This document shows positions 55,406-64,000 of a DNA stretch of 64,000 bases, in pieces. The stretch's first letter is position 1. Each line of letters starts with the position of its first letter. Under the pieces are notes generated by a model. The model made no database searches. It saw only the letters and a program-made list of their open reading frames with translations, and had not been told where the DNA came from. Made by a program: the position numbers and the translations under genes. The stretch is from Reticulitermes speratus (lineage: Eukaryota; Arthropoda; Insecta; Blattodea; Rhinotermitidae), in assembly GCA_021186555.1 (NCBI GenBank), contig JAJKFL010000237.1, positions 2,376,558 to 2,440,557 on the forward strand, read 5' to 3'.

Positions 55406-55440
55406 TACACATGTTTCGACCGTATTTTGGTCATCATCAG
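55406..55440 (-). ncRNA. Hammerhead-ribozyme-like motif
   Basis: The minus strand reads CTGATGA, T, stem II GACC-AAAATAC-GGTC, GAAA, CATGTGT and A, then GGGTAG. TACCG before the core pairs with GGGTA in four of five places. Confidence 0.55.
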
Positions 55441-55608
55441 CGGTATACCGATATAGTCACTTCACTGTTCACTCATTCATTAGGTATTAACATACAACAT
55501 TATGCTGTTTACAGTAATTGGCTGTCACCAATAGCTAAAAACACAATCACAGTTTCTTCAAGTTTTGAATTGTCTCGGTGTATATATATATATTGTGTTA
55601 GAAGTTCT

Positions 55609-58600
55609 GAGCACAGCACTATAAGTTGTGAACACAGGGCACTATGGAGCACAGCACTATAAGTTGTGAACACAGGGCACTATGGAGCACAGCACTATAA
55701 GTTGTGAACACAGGGCACTATGGAGCACAGCACTATAAGTTGTGAACACAGGGCACTATGGAGCACAGCACTATAAGTTGTGAACACAGGGCACTATGGA
55801 GCACAGCACTATAAGTTGTGAACACAGGGCACTATGGAGCACAGCACTATAAGTTGTGAACACAGGGCACTATGGAGCACAGCACTATAAGTTGTGAACA
55901 CAGGGCACTATGGAGCACAGCACTATAAGTTGTGAACACAGGGCACTATGGAGCACAGCACTATAAGTTGTGAACACAGGGCACTAATGGAGCACAGCAC
56001 TATAAGTTGTGAACACAGGGCACTATGGAGCACAGCACTATAAGTTGTGAACACAGGGCACTATGGAGCACAGCACTATAAGTTGTGAACACAGGGCACT
56101 ATGGAGCACAGCACTATAAGTTGTGAACACAGGGCACTATGGAGCACAGCACTATAAGTTGTGAAACACAGGGCACACTATGGAAGCACAGCACACTATA
56201 AGTTGTGAACACAGGGCACTATGGAGCACAGCACTATAAGTTGTGAACACAGGGCACTATGGAGCACAGCACTATAAGTTGTGAACACAGGGCACTATGG
56301 AGCACAGCACTATAAGTTGTGAACACAGGGCACTATGGAGCACAGCACTATAAGTTGTGAACACAGGGCACTATGGAGCACAGCACTATAAGTTGTGAAC
56401 ACAGGGCACTATGGAGCACAGCACTATAAGTTGTGAACACAGGGCACTATGGAGCACAGCACTATAAGTTGTGAACACAGGGCACTATGGAGCACAGCAC
56501 TATAAGTTGTGAACACAGGGCACTATGGAGCACAGCACTATAAGTTGTGAACACAGGGCACTATGGAGCACAGCACTATAAGTTGTGAACACAGGGCACT
56601 ATGGAGCACAGCACTATAAGTTGTGAACACAGGGCACTATGGAGCACAGCACTATAAGTTGTGAACACAGGGCACTATGGAGCACAGCACTATAAGTTGT
56701 GAACACAGGGCACTATGGGAAGCCAACGCAATGCACTATAAGTTGTGAACACAGGGCACTATGGAGCACAGCACTATAAGTTGTGAACACAGGGCACTAT
56801 GGAGCACAGCACTATAAGTTGTGAACACAGGGCACTATGGAGCACAGCACTATAAGTTGTGAACACAGGGCACTATGGAGCACAGCACTATAAGTTGTGA
56901 ACACAGTGGCACTATGGAGCACAGCACTATAAGTTGTGAACACAGGGCACTATGGAGCACAGCACTATAAGTTGTGAACACAGGGCACTATGGAGCACAG
57001 CACTATAAGTTGTGAACACAGGGCACTATGGAGCACAGCACTATAAGTTGTGAACACAGGGCACTATGGAGCACAGCACTATAAGTTGTGAACACAGGGC
57101 ACTATGGAGCACAGCACTATAAGTTGTGAACACAGGGCACTATGGAGCACAGCACTATAAGTTGTGAACACAGGGCACTATGGAGCACAGCACTATAAGT
57201 TGTGAACACAGGGCACTATGGAGCACAGCACTATAAGTTGTGAACACAGGGCACTATGGAGCACAGCACTATAAGTTGTGAACACAGGGCACTATGGAGC
57301 ACAGCACTATAAGTTGTGAACACAGGGCACTATGGAGCACAGCACTATAAGTTGTGAACACAGGGCACTATGGAGCACAGCACTATAAGTTGTGAACACA
57401 GGGCACTATGGAGCACAGCACTATAAGTTGTGAACACAGGGCACTATGGAGCACAGCACTATAAGTTGTGAACGCAGGGCACTATGGAGCACAGCACTAT
57501 AAGTTGTGAACACAGGGCACTATGGAGCACAGCACTATAAGTTGTGAACCAGGGCACTATGGAGCACAGCACTATAAGTTGTGAACACAGGGCACTATGG
57601 AGCACAGCACTATAAGTTGTGAACACAGGGCAACCTATGGAGCACAGCACTATAAGTTGTGAACACAGGGCACTATGGAGCACAGCACTATAAGTTGTGA
57701 ACACAGGGCACTATGGAGCACAGCACTATAAGTTGTGAACACAGGGCACTATGGAGCACAGCACTATAAGTTGTGAACACAGGGCACTATGGAGCACAGC
57801 ACTATAAGTTGTGAACACAGGGCACTATGGAGCACAGCACTATAAGTTGTGAACACAGGGCACTATGGAGCACAGCACTATAAGTTGTGAACACAGGGCA
57901 CTATGGAGCACAGCACTATAAGTTGTGAACACAGGGCACTATGGAGCACAGCACTATAAGTTGTGAACACAGGGCACTATGGAGCACAGCACTATAAGTT
58001 GTGAACGCAGGGCACTATGGAGCACAGCACTATAAGTTGTGAACACAGGGCACTATGGAGCACAGCACTATAAGTTGTGAACACAGGGCACTATGGAGCA
58101 CAGCACTATAAGTTGTGAACACAGGGCACTATGGAGCACAGCACTATAAGTTGTGAACACAGGGCACTATGGAGCACAGCACTATAAGTTGTGAACGCAG
58201 GGCACTATGGAGCACAGCACTATAAGTTGTGAACACAGGGCACTATGGAGCACAGCACTATAAGTTGTGAACACAGGGCACTATGGAGCACAGCACTATA
58301 AGTTGTGAACACAGGGCACTATGGAGCACAGCACTATAAGTTGTGAACACAGGGCACTATGGAGCACAGCACTATAAGTTGTGAACACAGGGCACTATGG
58401 AGCACAGCACTATAAGTTGTGAACACAGGGCACTATGGAGCACAGCACTATAAGTTGTGAACACAGGACACTATGGAGCACAGCACTATAAGTTGTGAAC
58501 ACAGGGCACTATGGAGCACAGCACTATAAGTTGTGAACACAGGGCACTATGGAGCACAGCACTATAAGTTGTGAACACAGGACACTATGGAGCACAGCAC

Positions 58601-58699
58601 TATAAGTTGTGAACACAGGGCACTATGGAGCACAGCACTATAAGTTGTGAACACAGGACACTATGGAGCACAGCACTATAAGTTGTGAACACAGGGCAC
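55609..58699. repeat. 38-bp tandem array, about 81 copies
   Basis: Unit GAGCACAGCACTATAAGTTG-TGAACACAGGGCACTATG. Copies are nearly identical; local damage is at 56160-56200 and 56718-56735. GGACACT variants cluster near the right end. Confidence 0.96.
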
Positions 58700-58832
58700 A
58701 ACTTATAGTGCTGTGCTCCATAGTGCCCTGTGTTCACAACTTATAGTGCTGTGCTCCATAGTGCCCTGTGTTCACAACTTATAGTGCTGTGCTCCATAGT
58801 GCCCTGTGTTCACAACTTATAGTGCTGTGCTC
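58700..58832. repeat. Inverted tail of the 38-bp array
   Basis: At about 58699 the array turns round: GGGCAC is followed by AACTTATAGTGCTGTGCTCC. About 3.5 units in reverse join the right arm of the enclosing element. Confidence 0.92.
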
Positions 58833-59004
58833 AGAACTTCTAACACAATATATATATATATATACACCGAGACAATTCAAAACTTGAAGAAACTGTGATT
58901 GTGTTTTTAGCTATTGGTGACAGCCAATTACTGTAAACAGCATAATGTTGTACGTTAATACCTAATGAATGAGTGAACAGTGAAGTGACTATATCGGTAT
59001 ACCG

Positions 59005-59039
59005 CTGATGATGACCAAAATACGGTCGAAACATGTGTA
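59005..59039 (+). ncRNA. Hammerhead-ribozyme-like motif
   Basis: Inverse partner of 55406-55440 with an identical core and stem II. Confidence 0.55.
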
Positions 59040-59243
59040 GGGTAGATAGAAGTGAGAGAATAAACGGTGCATTTGTTGGTTAAAGAATTGAAAAATTCAT
59101 GACATTTAAAGCAGTTGAGCGCACTGAAGCAAAACTAATTACTGACAGCAAGCAGCTGAACACCAATATATATTTTAGATATACACCAACAAAATGCACA
59201 AATTATAAAGGTGCAAATTAGCTCCTTATCATGATTTTAACCC

Positions 59244-59278
59244 TACACGTGTTTCAGCTCTTTATGAGCCATCATCAG
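59244..59278 (-). ncRNA. Hammerhead-ribozyme-like motif
   Basis: Inverse partner of 59730-59764, identical core; AACCC and GGGTT can form stem I. Confidence 0.6.
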
Positions 59279-59729
59279 GGGTTTTCCTTATAACACAGTT
59301 CACTTTCACCCGGTATACTTCAAGACACAACCCCACACCATACTAGCACCAGAACCACATCCTCTTCCTCTTAATTTATACCACATCATCAGGAAGACTA
59401 CACTACGACGTAACAAACAAAATAACAACAACTCACACAGCACGCATTGCCTATCGCCGTTCTGCATCAAATTCCATCACAACCAACACAGTGCAATATA
59501 TGATCGTCTGTAACTTCTGGAAGTGCGAATATATCTTTATATAATAGACGCAGTGAACAGTGTTTTTTAAAAAGTTATCATCTTTTAACAAATCATCATT
59601 TTAACTATAATTTATGACTCATATTTTTAACTTATGAACGAGTGTTTTTATGCTCTAAAATAGTGCATAACTTTACAAGTGTCATCAACAGATCCAGCAT
59701 TTGAAAAGCACTTTTTATAAGAAAAACCC

Positions 59730-59764
59730 CTGATGATGGCTCATAAAGAGCTGAAACACGTGTA
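59730..59764 (+). ncRNA. Hammerhead-ribozyme-like motif, best example
   Basis: CTGATGA, T, stem II GGCTC-ATAAA-GAGCT (G-U closing pair), GAAA, the palindrome ACACGTGT as stem III, and A before the expected cut. Upstream AACCC pairs with downstream GGGTT as stem I. The single T between the core A and stem II departs from the classic hammerhead but is present in every copy here. Confidence 0.62.
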
Positions 59765-59897
59765 GGGTTAAAATCATGATAAGGAGCTAATTTGCACCTT
59801 TATTAATTTGTGCATTTTGTTGGTGTATATCTAAAATAATAAACATGCACGGTGAGTTAAGACTAAAGAAATATATATATATATATACGTATTACTT

Positions 59898-61842
59898 GGT
59901 ATGTTCTGTATCGTACGCACACAATAATAACCTACATGTTCTGTATCGTACGCACACAGTAATAACCTACATGTTCTGTATCGTACGCACACAATAATAA
60001 CCTACATGTTCTGTATCGTACGCACACAGTAATAACCTACATGTTCTGTATCGTACACACACAATAATAACCTACATGTTCTGTATCGTACGCACACAGT
60101 AATAACCTACATGTTCTGTATCGTACACACACAATAATAACCTACATGTTCTGTATCGTACACACACAGTAATAACCTACATGTTCTGTATCGTACGCAC
60201 ACAGTAATAACCTACATGTTCTGTATCGTACGCACACAGTAATAACCTACATGTTCTGTATCGTACGCACACAATAATAACCTACATGTTCTGTATCGTA
60301 CACACACAGTAATAACCTACATGTTCTGTATCGTACGCACACAGTAATAACCTACATGTTCTGTATCGTACGCACACAGTAATAACCTACATGTTCTGTA
60401 TCGTACGCACACAGTAATAACCTACATGTTCTGTATCGTACGCACACAATAATAACCTACATGTTCTGTATCGTACGCACACAGTAATAACCTACATGTT
60501 CTGTATCGTACGCACACAATAATAACCTACATGTTCTGTATCGTACGCACACAGTAATAACCTACATGTTCTGTATCGTACACACACAATAATAACCTAC
60601 ATGTTCTGTATCGTACGCACACAGTAATAACCTACATGTTCTGTATCGTACACACACAATAATAACCTACATGTTCTGTATCGTACACACACAGTAATAA
60701 CCTACATGTTCTGTATCGTACGCACACAGTAATAACCTACATGTTCTGTATCGTACGCACACAGTAATAACCTACATGTTCTGTATCGTACGCACACAAT
60801 AATAACCTACATGTTCTGTATCGTACACACACAGTAATAACCTACATGTTCTGTATCGTACGCACACAGTAATAACCTACATGTTCTGTATCGTACGCAC
60901 ACAGTAATAACCTACATGTTCTGTATCGTACGCACACAGTAATAACCTACATGTTCTGTATCGTACGCACACAATAATAACCTACATGTTCTGTATCGTA
61001 CACACACAGTAATAACCTACATGTTCTGTATCGTACGCACACAGTAATAACCTACATGTTCTGTATCGTACGCACACAATAATAACCTACATGTTCTGTA
61101 TCGTACGCACACAGTAATAACCTACATGTTCTGTATCGTACGCACACAATAACAACCTACATGTTCTGTATCGTACGCACACAGTAATAACCTACATGTT
61201 CTGTATCGTACACACACAGTAATAACCTACATGTTCTGTATCGTACGCACACAATAATAACCTACATGTTCTGTATCGTACACACACAGTAATAACCTAC
61301 ATGTTCTGTATCGTACGCACACAGTAATAACCTACATGTTCTGTATCGTACGCACACAATAATAACCTACAAGTTCTGTATCGTACGCACACAATAATAA
61401 CCTACATGTAATAACCTACATGTTCTGTATCGTACGCACACAATAATAACCTACATGTTCTGTATCGTACGCACACAATAATAACCTACATGTTCTGTAT
61501 CGTACGCACACAATAATAACCTACATGTTCTGTATCGTACGCACACAATAATAACCTACATGTTCTGTATCGTACGCACACAATAATAACCTACATATTC
61601 TGTATCGTACGCACACAGTAATAACCTACATGTTCTGTATCGTACGCACACAGTAATAACTTACATGTTCTGTATCGTACGCACACAGTAATAACCTACA
61701 TGTTCTGTATCGTACACACACAGTAATAACTTACATGTTCTGTATCGTACGCACACAGTAATAACCTACATGTTCTGTATCGTACGCACACAGTAATAAC
61801 CTACATGTTCTGTATCGTACGCACACAATAATAACCTACAAG
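59898..61842. repeat. 35-bp tandem array, about 55 copies
   Basis: Unit ATGTTCTGTATCGTACGCAC-ACAGTAATAACCTAC. Two positions alternate (CGCAC/CACAC and CAGTAA/CAATAA). The only length change noted is a partial extra ATGTAATAACCTAC near 61407. Confidence 0.96.
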
Positions 61843-61850
61843 GATTTAGA

Positions 61851-61872
61851 TGTGTGTGTGTGTGTGTGTGTG
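61851..61872. repeat. (TG)n microsatellite
   Basis: Eleven TG units at the right border of the 35-bp array. Confidence 0.9.
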
Positions 61873-62029
61873 GAAGAATACGACGCACATTCAATGGCGG
61901 TTCGAACGCTTTTAAACGGATGTGAGAAATGTACTTGAATAAAACAGCATGAAGATGGAGCCGACACAGCGGAGGTGACCATAAAACGAAATAAGAGAAG
62001 AGCTGAATAATTTAAGTAACATTATTGCG

Positions 62030-62200
62030 GGCTGTAGATGCAACTGGACACAAAGTTTATTCAGAATGAACGATACACACATTTCGAAGTTAGTATATGA
62101 ATTAATTGCAACTGGCAGAAGAAACGTAGATCGACCAAGGAAAAGATGGACAGCTATCCATAAAGATGGAAAAAGTCTGGATACCTTATCAGCTGTTTAC
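62030..62200 (+). pseudogene. Possible retrotransposon C-terminal fragment
   Basis: The frame ELIATGRRNVDRPRKRWTAI resembles the G-R-R-x-x-G-R-P-R-K-R-W block near the end of several LINE proteins. It is short and isolated. CTGCTGCTGCTG follows. Confidence 0.45.
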
Positions 62201-62519
62201 TGCTGCTGCTGCTGTTGGTTATTACAAATTAATTAAGATTGGTGTCTCGTGAGATGTGACACCGTGCAGTCTGGTAGATAATAGAGAGTTATATTCCTAT
62301 GACCGCCGTCGCAACTTCTATCTTATCACTGGCCTAACTGATATCATTTTACTCACGCAAGATTAATACTTCCACAGTCTGCCGCTAGATAATTAATCCT
62401 TCAGTAACGTGTAACAACTACTTTAGCTAAATTAGTGAATCAGTGATGAACATACATAAAGCATAAATGTATTTATGAAGCCAAAAAAAAAACTTCCCAC
62501 AAGTGACACTACAATCACT

Positions 62520-62590
62520 GCCGTGACCAGGATTCGAACCTGGGTTATTGCGGCCACAACGCAATGTCCTAACCACTAGACGATCACGGC
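62520..62590 (-). tRNA. tRNA-His (GUG)
   Basis: The minus strand reads GCCGTGATCGTCTAGTGG, TTAGGAC, anticodon arm GCGTTGTGGCCGC (anticodon GTG), then box B GGTTCGAATCC and GGTCACGGC. Acceptor pairs GCCGTGA/TCACGGC are complete, and there is no intron. A T10 run about 30 bases downstream can stop pol III. It lies about 330 bp upstream of the HIGD2A-like gene, on the opposite strand. Confidence 0.93.
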
Positions 62591-62900
62591 TACTGCGGTA
62601 CTGGCAGAAACTACCTGTGAGTCTTGAGGTCTTTCTACAACTGTCACTGCTAGAGAGATACGAACAATGCATTTGGTAGGTAATAATTCGTATGTTATAC
62701 AGAACATTCCGACAACGCGGAAGGATTACTAAATTGGGTAAAAAATGTGACGTTATCGTGTTTGTACTCAACATCTCAGTAAAACGTAACAAGAGTGATG
62801 AGTACGTAACAGAATTGGGAATTATTTTCTGCCTACCACGCGCTGCTGTGGTGGAATTACGAACTTATATAATCGACAAATGAAGTAGGAAACAGCGTTC

Positions 62901-62918
62901 ATGAGTGAGGTTGATTGA
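62901..62918 (+). promoter_or_regulatory. Upstream mini-ORF overlapping the HIGD2A-like start
   Basis: ATG AGT GAG GTT GAT TGA, whose last A is the first base of the main ATG (TGATGG). If the leader includes it, ribosomes would end exactly at the main start. Transcript start is unknown. Confidence 0.4.
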
Positions 62919-63074
62919 TGGAGGAGAAAATGTCTGGCGTGTATGATGAAACAGAAAAAGAACCAGAATTTGACTGGGTGAAACTCCATAGTGAAATTCG
63001 TACTCTAGATTTGGAGGAGACAACACAACAAAAATTTATGCGAAAACTGAAAGACAACCCATTTGTTCCGATAG
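62918..63074 (+). CDS. HIGD2A: HIG1-domain mitochondrial protein, exon 1
   Basis: The ATG at 62918 gives MEEKMSGVYDETEKEPEFDW, a variable acidic head, then TTQQKFMRKLKDNPFVPI-G, the start of the HIG1 domain (K-F-x-R-K-x-x-x-N-P-x-VPIG). A second ATG at 62930 could also serve. The donor is ATAG|GTATTT in phase 1. HIGD2A-type proteins are small inner-membrane proteins that help cytochrome c oxidase and supercomplex assembly. The N-P-x-VPIG-C form fits the HIGD2 branch better than HIGD1. Only the first two exons fall in the window. Confidence 0.9.
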
Positions 63075-63955
63075 GTATTTACACAACTTCAACCTAACCT
63101 TCAATAGAGTCATTCTAGGACTTCGCGCTATGGTGTTCACGTAAATCAATAGTAAGGCTGTGCAAGTGATGACCCTTCCCAACGCATTAGAGAAACCGAG
63201 ACTGTAATGTTTTGAGGCATACGATTGGTCTTCAATCGTGTAGCTGGACATAAGTTTCTCCGACACGATGGTACCCGGTTACGTCACTACACGGTGTTAC
63301 GGATCAGAAGATTGTAATCGAAATGGGTGCTCATTTTTCACTGATAGTTGACGTACGGTATTTATTTATATTAAGTAGTACATATCTGCCAAACTCCAAG
63401 GTTTGCATGGTGATGTAGAGCTGCTGTGCAGTTTAGTGTACAGTAATCATAGGATGATCATCTGGTTGAAATATGTACTGAAACTGTTCATGCAGTAAAA
63501 TCAGACCACCACATCTTTACTGCAGAAGTTCTATTGAAATTAATTTAAAATTATGAAGTGGAGGAAATGGGCTTTAGTGCCTTTATCTGAATAAATATTT
63601 GTGAGCAAAGGTACTGCTGAAGTTTGTGAATATTAAAAAAAAATGGCCCTGTCTGTAAGCCTCTAGTCTTGTAGTCATTAGTATGTACATGCCTCACATC
63701 ATACAACCAGCAAGGAACTGTATATGAAAGAAAATTCTAAAATTATCTCCTTTAACATAATATCAGCAGTGCCTGAGATGAAAAGTACACACTTTTAACA
63801 GATAGGGAAGATGGGTCAACTTCATGGCCTGGCCACATTTGCCCCTTGGACAGAGTTCTTGATACTTTGTTGTGGATACAGGGCTATTTGGTGAAAATAA
63901 ATTTTATAATTATACATTCAGTAAATTACAGAAACTAATGTCATTTCACTTTCAG
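63075..63955 (+). other. Intron 1 of the HIGD2A-like gene
   Basis: Starts GTATTT and ends TCACTTTCAG. AT-rich, no recognised repeat or RNA gene. Confidence 0.85.
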
Positions 63956-64000
63956 GTTGTTTGGTGACATTCGGTGCCCTGTCATATGGCCTGTGGAGCT
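63956..64000 (+). CDS. HIGD2A: HIG1-domain mitochondrial protein, exon 2 (partial)
   Basis: Follows the acceptor TTTCACTTTCAG. Completes the glycine codon and continues CLVTFGALSYGLWS, the first membrane segment of the HIG1 domain (human-type pattern G-C-L-A-T-x-x-A-L-T-Y-G-L). It is cut by the window end, so the second membrane segment and stop are not visible. Confidence 0.9.

Larger units (their letters stand above)
55327..59094. mobile_element. Inverted element with about 260-bp arms enclosing a 38-bp array
   Basis: The left arm (about 55350-55608) and right arm (58833-59094) are almost exact inverse copies: TTCTTTAACCAACAAATGCA...GGTATTAAC...CAATCACAGTTTCTTC...TATATATATATTG. The left outer part has CACCGTGCATC, the inverse of the shared TGCACGGTG end. 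Each arm carries a hammerhead-like core. The 38-bp array has grown between the arms. Confidence 0.75.
59165..59845. mobile_element. Inverted hammerhead-bearing element
   Basis: The arms TAGATATACACCAACAAAATG...AGCTCCTTATCATG and CATGATAAGGAGCT...CATTTTGTTGGTGTATATC are near-perfect inverses. The right end continues ACATGCACGGTGAG, the shared end motif. Confidence 0.75.

Noticed and set aside
62692-62883. Plus-strand frame upstream of the HIGD2A-like gene
   Set aside because: No motif, no link in frame with the following exon, and it lies between the tRNA-His and the start.

Overview
The window looks like nuclear DNA from an insect with a large, repeat-rich genome. A cockroach or termite (Blattodea) is my best guess, from the combination of tRNA-derived SINEs, non-LTR tails and hammerhead-bearing inverted elements. 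That placement is inference, not a database match. Nothing bacterial or viral was seen. Almost all long open frames here lie inside tandem arrays and are not genes.

Two protein-coding genes are supported. The first lies on the minus strand and runs across two thirds of the window (43148 down to 6693). Its five coding exons have matching splice phases and give a 260-residue secreted protein: signal peptide, IGFBP-type cysteine domain, Kazal domain and one immunoglobulin domain, the architecture of the IGFBP7 / KAZALD1 family. Its second intron is about 28 kb and holds most of the satellites. The second gene starts near the right edge on the plus strand (62918 onward). It is a HIGD2A-type HIG1-domain mitochondrial protein, cut off by the window end. 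RNA genes are four intron-containing tRNA-Tyr(GUA) copies and one tRNA-His(GUG).

The rest is repeats. The main tandem arrays have units of 36 bp (3.9-5.7 kb, with a 462-bp higher-order period), 15 bp (21.7-22.6 kb), 114 bp (23.9-25.5 kb and, inverted, 32.0-33.1 kb), 7-8 bp (28.5-28.9 kb), 13 bp (33.8-37.3 kb), 10 bp (38.3-39.3 kb), 39 bp (46.7-48.7 kb), 38 bp (55.6-58.8 kb) and 35 bp (59.9-61.8 kb). Between them are four tRNA-derived SINE families, tails of two or more non-LTR retrotransposon families, remnants of mariner transposases, and MITE-like elements of pogo, hAT and possibly piggyBac type.

The most interesting system is a dispersed set of short inverted elements whose arms carry a hammerhead-ribozyme-like core: CTGANGA, then T, a compensated stem II, GAAA, a palindromic mini stem III and an unpaired base. 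Six copies are flanked by 12-15 bp direct repeats (one pair imperfect), and four share a TGCACGGTG motif near the 3' end. This points to Penelope-type retrotransposition of self-cleaving RNAs. One copy sits 31 bp inside intron 1 of the IGFBP-Kazal-Ig gene. A second notable case is the 39-bp satellite, which appears to have grown out of the 3' end of a LINE reading frame.
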